Source: Clostridium sp. CAG:1219 (lineage in GTDB: Bacteria; Bacillota; Clostridia; TANB77; CAG-465). Taken from it: 7,188 nt of DNA. Where the stretch lies: positions 1 through 7,188 of the forward strand of contig HF996733.1 in assembly GCA_000433335.1 (NCBI GenBank). Reading direction: 5' to 3'. The notes under the pieces were generated by a model, which saw only the letters and a program-made list of their open reading frames with translations, was not told the origin of the DNA and did no database searches. Shown here one piece after another: positions 1-6,162 of the stretch. Made by a program: the position numbers and the translations under genes. How positions within the stretch are numbered: position 1 is the stretch's first letter; every line of letters starts with the position of its first letter.

Positions 1-111
1 TAATATATATATGAATAAAGTTATTCCTAAAATCAGAACAATTGCTGATAACAACATTATAAATTTTAGTATTCTTCTTTTCCCTAAATTATTCTTTTTA
101 TATTTTTTCAA
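1..111 (-). CDS. Partial CDS, N-terminus of a membrane-anchored or secreted protein (runs off the left edge)
   Basis: An open frame starts at a TTG codon (109-111) and stays open for 37 codons to the window edge. The visible protein begins MKKYKKNNLGKRRILKF and continues into a hydrophobic stretch (about residues 14-37, rich in I, L, V and F). This is the positive-then-hydrophobic pattern of a signal peptide or type II membrane anchor. A ribosome binding site (GGGAAGGTG) ends five bases before the TTG, and a promoter candidate lies upstream at 161-188. The frame is open upstream only to a TAA at 148-150, with no ATG, so TTG is the best start. An ATG at codon 19 would remove the basic N-terminus and has no comparable site. 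Function cannot be inferred from 37 residues. Confidence 0.6.
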   Translation of the reverse strand, partial: MKKYKKNNLGKRRILKFIMLLSAIVLILGITLFIYIL

Positions 112-160
112 AATAACACCTTCCCTAATTTTAATGATAACCGTATGTTAATTAATGCAC

Positions 161-188
161 ATTATATCCTTAAATTGTAAGTTGTCGT
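161..188 (-). promoter_or_regulatory. Candidate sigma-A promoter for the left-edge gene
   Basis: On the minus strand a perfect TATAAT (161-166) is preceded, 16 bp upstream, by ACGACA (183-188), which matches four of six TTGACA positions. Transcription would start near 154, giving a leader of about 40 nt before the TTG at 111. The -35 match is weak, so the left-edge gene could instead be read from the upstream operon. Confidence 0.4.
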
Positions 189-211
189 TTGCTTTTACAA
201 TAAATAACTTA

Positions 212-529
212 CTATTCTTTTGTATTACTTTTTTTATATGATAGAATAGCACATACAATATAATAAATGCACATTATGATTCCAAATGGTGTTTCTTTTA
301 TAATTTGCCCTGTTTCTTGAGTTCCCATATATATTAATAATATTCCTACTGCTATTCCTAAAATACAACCCCACCATTTATTATTTTTCATAAGTAATGC
401 TGCAATAAATAAAATTACTAAAGCTATCCATGCCAAAAAATGTATTGAATCAAAGGAAGATGCTATACCTAAAAAAATATATAAAATACACCCTAATACA
501 AACGGTAAAAAATATAATATTTTTCTCAT
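212..529 (-). CDS. Small four-helix membrane protein, unknown function
   Basis: A 105-residue protein of which about two thirds is hydrophobic. Four membrane segments can be seen at roughly residues 5-22, 30-47, 52-69 and 81-97, followed by a short basic and polar tail (SYKKSNTKE). An upstream in-frame ATG at 544 would add five residues. I reject it because the codons after it spell a perfect GGAGGT ribosome binding site (537-542), spaced seven bases from the ATG at 527-529. The gene lies 22 bases beyond the TAG that ends the GNAT read-through tail, so it is probably the last gene of the ruvB operon. I do not recognise a family; it resembles the many short hypothetical integral membrane proteins of Clostridia. 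There are no charged catalytic motifs or cysteine pairs that suggest an enzyme. Confidence 0.75.
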   Translation of the reverse strand: MRKILYFLPFVLGCILYIFLGIASSFDSIHFLAWIALVILFIAALLMKNNKWWGCILGIAVGILLIYMGTQETGQIIKETPFGIIMCIYYIVCAILSYKKSNTKE

Positions 530-536
530 TATTATT

Positions 537-542
537 ACCTCC
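537..542 (-). promoter_or_regulatory. Ribosome binding site that decides the start of the small membrane protein
   Basis: GGAGGT on the minus strand, seven bases before the ATG at 529. It sits inside the coding sequence if the longer start at 544 is used, so the shorter start is preferred. Confidence 0.8.
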
Positions 543-551
543 ATAAATTTA

Positions 552-611
552 CTATTTGTTCATTTCTTTTTCAAATTCAAACATTCCATCATCTTCTTCA
601 TATATATCTTC
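552..611 (-). pseudogene. In-frame continuation of the GNAT gene beyond its premature stop
   Basis: Directly after the TAA at 612-614 the same frame continues for 19 codons (EDIYEEDDGMFEFEKEMNK) to a TAG at 552-554. The GMFEFEK ending looks like the normal C-terminus I recall for this GNAT subfamily, so the TAA appears to be a single-base nonsense change in a once longer gene. No separate ribosome binding site or start makes this a gene of its own. Confidence 0.6.
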
Positions 612-1019
612 TTACATATTTGGATCAGGATGCTTTTCATTAAAGTGAATATTTCTTTTATCAAAATATGGGGCACATGTCTTCCATACTTCAGTTTCAG
701 GATATAATTTTTCAATTTTTTTCCATATTGCTTGACCAATTCCTTTACTTTGAACGCCAACTCTAACAAATAAGAAATCTAAATGATTAATATTGTTTTC
801 ATTTATTCCAACAATAGCACCACCAATAATTTCATTATTATCATCTATCATTTCGTAAGAATGACACTGGGGATTATTTAAAGATTTATCTATATCTTTT
901 TCTGGTAATACTTGTGATTTATCTTTACCATAAACTGATTCATACCCATACTGAAATGATTCTCGCATATATTTTTTAAACTTATTAATATCTTCATCTC
1001 TTAATTTAATTAATTTCAT
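612..1019 (-). CDS. GNAT family N-acetyltransferase, probably damaged (internal deletion and premature stop)
   Basis: The 135-residue product has the GNAT fold: an N-terminal strand and helix (residues 1-30), a central strand pair around EIIGGAIVGI (63-72), the LDFLFVRVGV strand (80-89), and the acetyl-CoA pyrophosphate loop QSKGIG (90-95) before helix IWKKIEKLYP. It would transfer acetyl from acetyl-CoA to an unknown amine. The start is ATG at 1019 with AGGTGA six bases upstream, 18 bases after the queH stop, so it is co-transcribed. After YFDKRNIHF (118-126) I would expect a tyrosine/GF segment and more strand. Instead the sequence jumps to NEKHPDP and stops. From memory of relatives, about 13 residues are missing in frame, and 19 further codons follow the stop. 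The acetyl-CoA loop is intact but the last strand and helix are not, so activity is doubtful. Confidence 0.75.
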   Translation of the reverse strand: MKLIKLRDEDINKFKKYMRESFQYGYESVYGKDKSQVLPEKDIDKSLNNPQCHSYEMIDDNNEIIGGAIVGINENNINHLDFLFVRVGVQSKGIGQAIWKKIEKLYPETEVWKTCAPYFDKRNIHFNEKHPDPNM

Positions 1020-1037
1020 TTTATCACCTGCAAATTA

Positions 1038-2132
1038 CTATTTTTTACTATTATTTATCTTTAAATTCTTTGAATAATATATTAAATCAGTACAAGTTAA
1101 ATTTCCATCTTTTATTTCTTCTTTATAATTATCAATAAAAAAGTTTTTTATTGTTTTTTCATACTTGTCAAATCCTTGTTTAACATAGAAGGGAATATTA
1201 TTTTCAGTCGTTCCAACTAACATCTTGTCATATTTTTGTTTATAATTTCCACATAGTGATTTTAACAGCATTTTAGCGTAACCTTTATTTCTGTATTCTT
1301 CTTTTGTAACCAAGTTTTTAAGTTCAAGTGTTTTATAATCAATATGATAAATCACAGCAATAGAAAGTATATTTCCGTCTAACATTAAACCATATACATC
1401 AGAGTCTTCCAAATAACTTAGCACCATATTCTCCGAAGGATCAGCCTCTAAAAAGAATTCCATATACTCTTTTTTATTTTCAATTCTTTTTATTTCAACC
1501 CTTTTCTTTTTTGGTAGAGTATAAAAATTTGTCATATTGGTATTTTTAAAATTAATTTTCATCTCTTTTTCATCAAGTGAAAATATACAGCCACAATATT
1601 TTTGCATGTAAATTCCAGTACTTTTTGCTATTTCTTGTCCTTCTAAATAATGCGGTCTATAGTCAACATATATTCCAGAAATTCCATATTCTTTCTCTAG
1701 TCTTTTTAGAGTTTTTGATATTGATATATGATCTTGATATGGACTAATTGTAAGGGTAGTAGAAACCATATCAAATCCATTTTCCTTTGCATATTCAAAT
1801 ACTTTTTTTAATCTTCTATAATAGCAATATTCACACCTTCTACTAAATTCCTTATTTTGTTTTACTCTAAGTTCTACATCTTTTACAAATCCACTAATAT
1901 CATAATCATCACTTATTATATATTTACATTTTTTTATATTACAAAGCTCCTCAAAAGCCTCTTTTCTTTTTTTAAATTCTGTAAGTGGATGAATGTTAGG
2001 ATTATAAAAAAATGCAGTATAATCCACCTTTTCATATTCACCATTTTCATTTAATATCCCATTTTCTTCCAAATCTTTTTGTACATATGCAAAGCAAGGT
2101 CCACAGCAAGCATGCATTAATAACTTTCTCAC
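1038..2132 (-). CDS. queH: Epoxyqueuosine reductase QueH fused to a C-terminal GNAT acetyltransferase domain
   Basis: Residues 1-190 or so are QueH (DUF208), the iron-sulfur enzyme that reduces epoxyqueuosine to queuosine at the wobble base of GUN-anticodon tRNAs, replacing the unrelated QueG. The family cysteines are all present: HACCGPC (C9, C10, C13), CEYC (C100, C103) and CGC (C180, C182), with FFYNPNIHP (41-49) and [10 protein letters not shown] (124-133) also typical. QueH alone is usually about 180-220 residues; here 364. Residues about 212-355 form a GNAT domain: [20 protein letters not shown] contains the acetyl-CoA loop (281-286), and [13 protein letters not shown] (312-324) the later motif. 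The start is GTG at 2130-2132, overlapping the ruvB TGA by four bases (GTGA), with a GAGGAGAGG site inside the ruvB end, which implies translational coupling. The QueH role is secure; the GNAT substrate is unknown. Confidence 0.93.
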   Translation of the reverse strand: MRKLLMHACCGPCFAYVQKDLEENGILNENGEYEKVDYTAFFYNPNIHPLTEFKKRKEAFEELCNIKKCKYIISDDYDISGFVKDVELRVKQNKEFSRRCEYCYYRRLKKVFEYAKENGFDMVSTTLTISPYQDHISISKTLKRLEKEYGISGIYVDYRPHYLEGQEIAKSTGIYMQKYCGCIFSLDEKEMKINFKNTNMTNFYTLPKKKRVEIKRIENKKEYMEFFLEADPSENMVLSYLEDSDVYGLMLDGNILSIAVIYHIDYKTLELKNLVTKEEYRNKGYAKMLLKSLCGNYKQKYDKMLVGTTENNIPFYVKQGFDKYEKTIKNFFIDNYKEEIKDGNLTCTDLIYYSKNLKINNSKK

Positions 2133-3142
2133 TTTTTCCTCTCCTCTATATTTAAATGATTATATGCGAGGGAACTTACTATCCTTCCTCTTGGAGTTCT
2201 TGATAAAAATCCTATTTGCATAAGATATGGTTCATATACATCCTCTATTGTATCTTTGTCTTCACCAATCAAAGCTGCAAGTGTATCAAGTCCAACTGGA
2301 CCACCATTAAAACCATTTATAATTCCAAGAAGCATTTCCCTATCTACCCTATCTAGACCGATTTCATCTATTTCTAGTTTATTTAAAGCTTCATTTGCAA
2401 TCGTATAATTTATTTTGGTTTTACCCTCAAATTCTGCAAAATCTCTTACTCTTTTTAAAAGCCTATTTGCAATTCTAGGTGTACCACGACATCTTGAACC
2501 TATCTCTAGAGCTGCCTCATCGTCAATTTCAATATTTAGTATTTTAGCACTTCTTTTTATTATGGATGCTAGGTTTTCTGCACTATAAAGTTCAAGTTTG
2601 CTTATTATTCCAAATCTATCTCTAAGTGGTGCTGAAAGGCTTCCTGCTTTTGTTGTAGCACCAACTAATGTAAAATGTGGTAAGTCAAGTCTTATAGATT
2701 TTGCTGTAGGTCCCTTTCCAATAATAATATCTAGACTAAAGTCTTCAAGCGCTGGATATAGTATTTCTTCAACATTTTTGTTTAATCTATGTATTTCATC
2801 TATAAATAGCACATCGTTTTCTTTTAAATTAGTTAGTATTGCAGCAAGATCTCCAGCCTTTTCTATTGCTGGTCCTGACGTTACTTTTATATTACTCTCC
2901 ATTTCATTTGCTATTATCATTGCAAGTGTTGTCTTACCAAGTCCAGGAGGTCCATAAAGTAACACATGATCTAGAGCCTCTCCTCTTTTTTTAGCTGCTT
3001 GTATATAAACTTTTAGATTTTCTTTTACTTTTTCTTGACCTATATACTCATCAATAGCTTTAGGTCTCAAATTAATTTCTTGAATTTTTTCCTCTTCTGA
3101 AGAGAATCCAAATTCAGGAGAAATAATCCTATTTTCCAACAA
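2129..3142 (-). CDS. ruvB: Holliday junction branch migration helicase RuvB
   Basis: A 337-residue AAA+ ATPase, the normal RuvB length. RuvB hexamers pump DNA through the RuvA-bound Holliday junction during recombinational repair in the cytoplasm. Visible motifs in order: the N-terminal [12 protein letters not shown] (25-36), Walker A GPPGLGKT (64-71), Walker B LFIDEIH (112-118), sensor 1 GATT (161-164), the arginine-finger region APLRDRFG (171-178), sensor 2 [11 protein letters not shown] (219-229), and the C-terminal winged helix ending RTPRGR (315-320). All key residues are intact. The start is TTG at 3140-3142, with AAGGAAGTG eight bases upstream; no ATG fits. It is the first gene of the operon, behind a strong promoter. 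ruvA, which often precedes ruvB, is absent upstream. The stop overlaps the queH start by four bases. Confidence 0.97.
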   Translation of the reverse strand: MLENRIISPEFGFSSEEEKIQEINLRPKAIDEYIGQEKVKENLKVYIQAAKKRGEALDHVLLYGPPGLGKTTLAMIIANEMESNIKVTSGPAIEKAGDLAAILTNLKENDVLFIDEIHRLNKNVEEILYPALEDFSLDIIIGKGPTAKSIRLDLPHFTLVGATTKAGSLSAPLRDRFGIISKLELYSAENLASIIKRSAKILNIEIDDEAALEIGSRCRGTPRIANRLLKRVRDFAEFEGKTKINYTIANEALNKLEIDEIGLDRVDREMLLGIINGFNGGPVGLDTLAALIGEDKDTIEDVYEPYLMQIGFLSRTPRGRIVSSLAYNHLNIEERKK

Positions 3143-3147
3143 AAAAA

Positions 3148-3156
3148 CACTTCCTT
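3148..3156 (-). promoter_or_regulatory. Ribosome binding site supporting the TTG start of ruvB
   Basis: AAGGAAGTG on the minus strand is followed by a T-rich spacer and the TTG at 3142. No ATG or GTG in the ruvB frame lies between the site and the conserved N-terminal block, so the site fixes the unusual start. Confidence 0.65.
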
Positions 3157-3168
3157 TTTCACTAAAAT

Positions 3169-3197
3169 ATTATATCAGAACATACATTTTAAGTCAA
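3169..3197 (-). promoter_or_regulatory. Strong sigma-A promoter of the ruvB-queH operon (extended -10)
   Basis: On the minus strand: TTGACT (3192-3197, five of six consensus), a 17-bp spacer, and TATAAT (3169-3174, perfect) preceded by TG one base upstream (TGATATAAT), the extended -10 form. Predicted transcription start is near 3162, leaving a leader of about 20 nt that carries the ribosome binding site. Confidence 0.8.
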
Positions 3198-3228
3198 TTG
3201 ATTATACTATTTAAAAACAGTAAAAAGA

Positions 3229-3281
3229 AAGAAAAATAAAAAAACATGAAAAATATGTCATACCATAAAATTTCATGTTTT
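3229..3281 (-). terminator. Rho-independent terminator after the histidine phosphatase gene
   Basis: Arms AAAACATGAAA (3241-3251) and TTTCATGTTTT (3271-3281) pair perfectly over 11 bp. The 19-nt loop can form a further four pairs (TATG 3254-3257 with CATA 3264-3267). In the minus-strand transcript the stem is followed by a T-rich run (3229-3243). It starts seven bases beyond the phosphatase stop at 3288 and separates that gene from the ruvB promoter. Confidence 0.75.
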
Positions 3282-3287
3282 ACTTTT

Positions 3288-3906
3288 CTAATAAATTTGT
3301 TCTATACTCTTAACTTTTCCATCTATAACTTCTAATTTTATTACACCTGGTGAGCTTACTTTTACAATTTTACCATTGTATACTAATTCAATATCATCAT
3401 TTAGATTGCAATATTGACTTAAGAAAAATTTAATACTGGCACCATGACTAACAAAAGCTATATTTTTATTCTCATTATGCCCTATAACTATCTCGTTAAA
3501 AATTTCATTCATTCTTTTTACTACTTCTTCTCTTGATTCTCCACCATAATTTTTAAGTTTTTTATCAATTAGTTGTTCTTTCGTAAATGGTAGCTTCATT
3601 TTTTCTCCTAATAACTTTAATTTACTTAAAGAACCGTATCTTTCTTTCATTTAATCTTTCATCAATATTTAGCTTTATATTATTTCTACTGCATATATAC
3701 TTTGCGGTAGAAATTGCTCTCACATAGTTACTGCAAAAAAGAGAGTCAATATTTTTTAATTCTTCTATATTGCTCATTTTATATGCTTGCCTCTCTCCTT
3801 CAATTGACAGTACAACTTTTTCGTTTTGGATTTGACTTTTTTGCTTAGTTTTCTTTTTACCATCAATTTTTAATTGTTCCGCATGTCTAATAAAAAAAAT
3901 ATTCAT
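3288..3906 (-). pseudogene. Histidine phosphatase family protein (phosphoglycerate mutase-like), interrupted by a frameshift
   Basis: Two overlapping frames encode one protein. The first (3622-3906, 94 residues) has the catalytic IRHAE (6-10) and SNYVRAISTA (phosphate-binding Arg), then runs LDERLNERK-like into RFFK and a stop. The second (3288-3650) resumes with YGSLSKLKLLG, the GGESREEVVKRM block, and the second catalytic histidine in FVSHGAS. The whole is 619 bases, or 206 codons plus one base, consistent with one extra base near 3639-3642 in the purine tract GAAAGAAAGA. Joined, the product would be about 205 residues, normal for the family, which hydrolyses small phosphorylated substrates or phosphoproteins. 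Neither piece alone has both catalytic halves. The ATG at 3650 has no good ribosome binding site and is probably not a real start. It could be a true pseudogene, a sequencing error, or less likely +1 recoding. Confidence 0.85.
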
Positions 3907-3924
3907 ATCTAAACACCGCTTTAA

Positions 3925-3953
3925 ATTATATCAAAGTAAGCTCATTTATACAA
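3925..3953 (-). promoter_or_regulatory. Candidate promoter of the histidine phosphatase gene
   Basis: Minus strand TATAAT (3925-3930, perfect), with TTGTAT (3948-3953) 17 bp upstream as a weak -35. It lies 19 bases before the ATG at 3906, leaving a very short leader that carries GCGGTG as a modest ribosome binding site. Confidence 0.5.
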
Positions 3954-3971
3954 TAGCCCTAACTTTGATAT
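3928..3971. promoter_or_regulatory. Inverted repeat across the divergent promoters, candidate operator
   Basis: ATATCAAAGT (3928-3937) and ACTTTGATAT (3962-3971) are perfect 10-bp inverted arms separated by 24 bases, with arm starts 34 bp apart. The left arm overlaps the -10 of the leftward phosphatase promoter and the right arm covers the -35 of the rightward deacetylase promoter. A dimeric regulator bound here could control both genes. It could also be a chance product of mirrored promoter elements in AT-rich DNA. Confidence 0.4.
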
Positions 3972-3993
3972 TTTTGTAATTATTTAATATAAA
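3965..3993 (+). promoter_or_regulatory. Sigma-A promoter of the polysaccharide deacetylase gene
   Basis: TTGATA (3965-3970, five of six), a 17-bp spacer, and TATAAA (3988-3993, five of six). Predicted start near 4000 gives a leader of about 50 nt. A further TATAAT at 4021-4026 has no acceptable -35. Confidence 0.6.
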
Positions 3994-4038
3994 TTTAACG
4001 TTATTTTTTTAAGTAGCGCATATAATTTAATATTAATC

Positions 4039-4044
4039 AAGGAG
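4039..4044 (+). promoter_or_regulatory. Ribosome binding site of the polysaccharide deacetylase gene
   Basis: AAGGAG ends six bases before the ATG at 4051, a near-ideal site that fixes this start. Confidence 0.85.
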
Positions 4045-4050
4045 AAAAAA

Positions 4051-4857
4051 ATGAAGATAGTTTGTATTCATAATAAAAAAATAATATTATTTTTTATAAT
4101 TTTTATCATAATTTTACTACTTTTTTTAGGACTTTTTATATTTTTAAAATCTAATTCAAATGCCTCTATAGAAGACTCTCCAAAATGCAAAGAAGAATGT
4201 TACGATATAGATAATAAAAATTATGATGATTTTTTAATAGAACAATATAAATCAAAAAAACTTATGGCTTTAACATTTGATGATGGCCCGAGTAAGTATA
4301 CAGATTTCTTAGTTTATGCACTATCTGAAAGGAATGTTCCTGCGACATTTTTTATAATAGGTGATAATGTAGTAAAATATGGGAGTTCTTTAGAAAAAGA
4401 AAAAAACGCAAATTGTGAGATAGGAATACATAGCTTTGTACATAAATTATTTACAAGACTAAAAGATGAAGAAATTAAAGAACAAATAGATAGTACAAAA
4501 CTCGCCATCTTATCTGAAACTGATACAAATATAAAACTTATTAGAGTTCCTTATGGTTCTACATCAAAAAGGGTTGAAGGTGTAATTTCAAGTTGTAATT
4601 TAACATCTGTTTTGTGGGACATTGACTCCTATGATTGGAAATTTAGAAATACTAATAAAGTATATGATTATGTTTTAAAAAGAGTAAAAGGAAATCAAAT
4701 AATTCTTATGCATGACACATACAAGACTAGTGTTGATGCTGCACTAAGACTAGTTGACACTCTAAAAGATAACTGTTATACATTTGTAACTGTATCAAAA
4801 TTATTGGAAATAAAAGACATTGTAAATAATGAAAAGACTGAAAGTGAGGCTAATTAA
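4051..4857 (+). CDS. Membrane-anchored polysaccharide deacetylase (NodB homology domain, CE4 family)
   Basis: A 268-residue protein with a basic N-terminus and one long hydrophobic segment (about 11-33), a signal anchor placing the enzyme outside the membrane. The NodB domain starts near residue 70 with all CE4 motifs visible: TFDDGP (75-80; catalytic base and metal-binding aspartates), HSFVH (127-131; the two metal-ligand histidines), RVPYG (165-169, usually RPPYG), WDIDSYDW (189-196), and LMHD (219-222; catalytic histidine). These enzymes remove N-acetyl groups from peptidoglycan or other N-acetylated envelope sugars using a divalent metal. In Gram-positives this can give lysozyme resistance or alter the cell wall. 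The exact substrate cannot be read here. It is the only plus-strand gene, divergent from the phosphatase and convergent with the DUF5050 gene. Confidence 0.93.
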   Translation: MKIVCIHNKKIILFFIIFIIILLLFLGLFIFLKSNSNASIEDSPKCKEECYDIDNKNYDDFLIEQYKSKKLMALTFDDGPSKYTDFLVYALSERNVPATFFIIGDNVVKYGSSLEKEKNANCEIGIHSFVHKLFTRLKDEEIKEQIDSTKLAILSETDTNIKLIRVPYGSTSKRVEGVISSCNLTSVLWDIDSYDWKFRNTNKVYDYVLKRVKGNQIILMHDTYKTSVDAALRLVDTLKDNCYTFVTVSKLLEIKDIVNNEKTESEAN

Positions 4858-4878
4858 AGCTTCCACTTTCAGTTTTTA
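4832..4878. terminator. Bidirectional terminator shared by the convergent deacetylase and DUF5050 genes
   Basis: ACTGAAAGTG (4837-4846) pairs perfectly with CACTTTCAGT (4864-4873). After a one-base bulge, AGGC (4847-4850) pairs with GCTT (4859-4862), including one G-U pair, closing an eight-base loop. A run of five T (4873-4877) follows on the plus strand and TCTTTTC follows on the minus strand. The deacetylase stop codon (4855-4857) lies in the loop and the DUF5050 stop (4876-4878) in the T run, so both genes end inside the hairpin. Confidence 0.8.
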
Positions 4879-6018
4879 ATTTTTATTTATTTTATTGTTT
4901 TTAGTTGTATCCATAAATACTTTAGTATATGTATCTATTGCAAATTCTTTTACTTTTCTTTTTGTAATTTCAGACATAAATTTTGTATTGGTATTGTAAA
5001 GGTAAACGCCTCTCTCATTTTTTATTTTATAAAATACAGTTTCATTTACATCTTGAAGTATTTCTATTTGCATAGCTATTTCTTTTACATTTTCACCAGT
5101 ATTTAAATTATATTTCCATAAATTATCATTATCAGAGGAATTAACATAGTATAAATAGTCATTGTACACATACATATACTTTGACCCATCTACCCCTCTC
5201 ATAACACCTCTATCACTAGCGCTACAAATATCCGCAAGCTTTTTACAATCACTTCCATCTTTATTAATAGAATATATTTTATTTGAATCTGCTTTATTTA
5301 CAAAATATAATTTATCTTTTGACTCAATTACATAAGACACATTAGCATCAGGCGCAATTTTAGATATATTATCTCCTTGCTTATCAAGCTTATAAAGTTG
5401 TTTTTTTATCTTTTCGTCCTTTGCCACAAAAATGTTATTTTCATCTGCTAAAACTTCTATTACATTATCTATATTTAAATATTTATTTTCCTTAGTTTGT
5501 AAATCATATTTATATAATTTACTATTATCAGCTAGTATCATATATACTTCATTTCCATATATAGTAAAGTTTTTTATATCTTGGTCATAAAGTTGAACTA
5601 CATCTTTTTCATTTTTACTACAAGAAAAAAGCTTTCCATCCTTCATCCCTATTACATATTCTGGAGTAATTCTTATATTGTAAAACCCAAGTTCATATGA
5701 AACAGTACTTTCATTAAATCCATTCGAATATATAGAGTTTAGGGAATATTTAGGATTATACGAATATCCTTCCGTAACATAATAAACATTATAAAGGGCT
5801 TGACTGTTTACGCTATCATCAGCTAAATATGAAAAATTATTTTTTCTTCTATATATAACAATTTGAAATACTATATATAAAACTAATACTATAAAAAAGA
5901 GTGTTAAAATATAAGTTATCTTACTTTTTTTTCTTATTCTTTTTGATTGCTTTTTTTTCCTCTTTAAATATTCTTTTCTTGTTATCTTTTCATCTTCTTC
6001 TAGCTGAATTCTTTGCAC
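4876..6018 (-). CDS. Membrane-anchored DUF5050-type beta-propeller-like protein
   Basis: A 380-residue protein with a strongly basic cytoplasmic head (residues 14-33, KRKKKQSKR and similar), one membrane segment (about 34-56), and a large extracytoplasmic part. That part carries degenerate repeats of the DUF5050 type, each a 'YxxxxxxxxLYKYDLxTxExxxL' strand pattern: NEVYMILADNSKLYKYDL (156-173), DKLYFVNKADSNKIYSINKD (235-254) and DYLYYVNSSDNDNLWKYNL (287-305), with weaker copies before and after. Such repeats are thought to fold into propeller blades; their ligand is generally unknown, and no catalytic motif is visible. The start is GTG at 6016-6018. An in-frame TGA lies seven codons upstream and no ATG or TTG lies between, so GTG is the only reasonable choice, with a modest site (AAGTGGGAA). 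Surface placement fits the neighbouring deacetylase and GLUG protein. Confidence 0.82.
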   Translation of the reverse strand: MQRIQLEEDEKITRKEYLKRKKKQSKRIRKKSKITYILTLFFIVLVLYIVFQIVIYRRKNNFSYLADDSVNSQALYNVYYVTEGYSYNPKYSLNSIYSNGFNESTVSYELGFYNIRITPEYVIGMKDGKLFSCSKNEKDVVQLYDQDIKNFTIYGNEVYMILADNSKLYKYDLQTKENKYLNIDNVIEVLADENNIFVAKDEKIKKQLYKLDKQGDNISKIAPDANVSYVIESKDKLYFVNKADSNKIYSINKDGSDCKKLADICSASDRGVMRGVDGSKYMYVYNDYLYYVNSSDNDNLWKYNLNTGENVKEIAMQIEILQDVNETVFYKIKNERGVYLYNTNTKFMSEITKRKVKEFAIDTYTKVFMDTTKNNKINKN

Positions 6019-6054
6019 TATACATTCCCACTTTCGTCAATACTCTACAAAAAT

Positions 6055-6097
6055 ATTATACAACACAAAATTATAAAAGTCTACATTTGTATAGCAA
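6055..6097 (-). promoter_or_regulatory. Two overlapping promoter candidates for the DUF5050 gene
   Basis: Proximal: TATAAT (6055-6060, perfect) with TAGACT (6078-6083, four of six) 17 bp upstream. Distal: TATAAT (6070-6075, perfect) with TTGCTA (6092-6097, four of six) 16 bp upstream. Both point at the GTG at 6018, and either or both may be used. Confidence 0.55.
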
Positions 6098-6117
6098 TAA
6101 ATTTTGTATTTTTTAGT

Positions 6118-6150
6118 AAAAAATGCAATCTAAAAAGACTGCATTTTTTT
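6118..6150 (-). terminator. Rho-independent terminator of the GLUG-repeat gene
   Basis: AAAAAATGCA (6118-6127) pairs with TGCATTTTTT (6140-6149). One mismatch and two further pairs (TC/GA) close a loop of six bases. The hairpin begins 13 bases past the stop at 6163 and ends in a T run on either strand, so it may also stop antisense transcription entering from the left. Confidence 0.8.
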
Positions 6151-6162
6151 GATTTTATTATT

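Noticed and set aside
154..277. 12-bp direct repeat AATGCACATTAT at 154-165 and 266-277
   Set aside because: One copy is in the -10 region and the other in the small membrane gene; there is no flanking similarity or element structure, so chance is the simplest explanation.
529..544. Longer start (ATG at 544) for the small membrane protein
   Set aside because: The GGAGGT ribosome binding site lies within the added codons and is ideally spaced for the ATG at 529.
560..769. 69-codon minus-strand frame overlapping the GNAT gene
   Set aside because: It lies in another frame of the GNAT gene, is lysine-rich low-complexity, and has no family resemblance; the GNAT frame has clear motifs.
1857..2054. 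Plus-strand frame antisense to queH, rich in F, I and Y
   Set aside because: The hydrophobic look comes from the AT-rich complement of a lysine-rich gene; no start signal.
2598..2957. 119-codon plus-strand frame
   Set aside because: It is antisense to the conserved ruvB ATPase core; the apparent protein is just the reverse reading of that gene, with no ribosome binding site.
4314..4508. Minus-strand frame within the deacetylase gene
   Set aside because: It is antisense to the NodB catalytic region and has no supporting signals.
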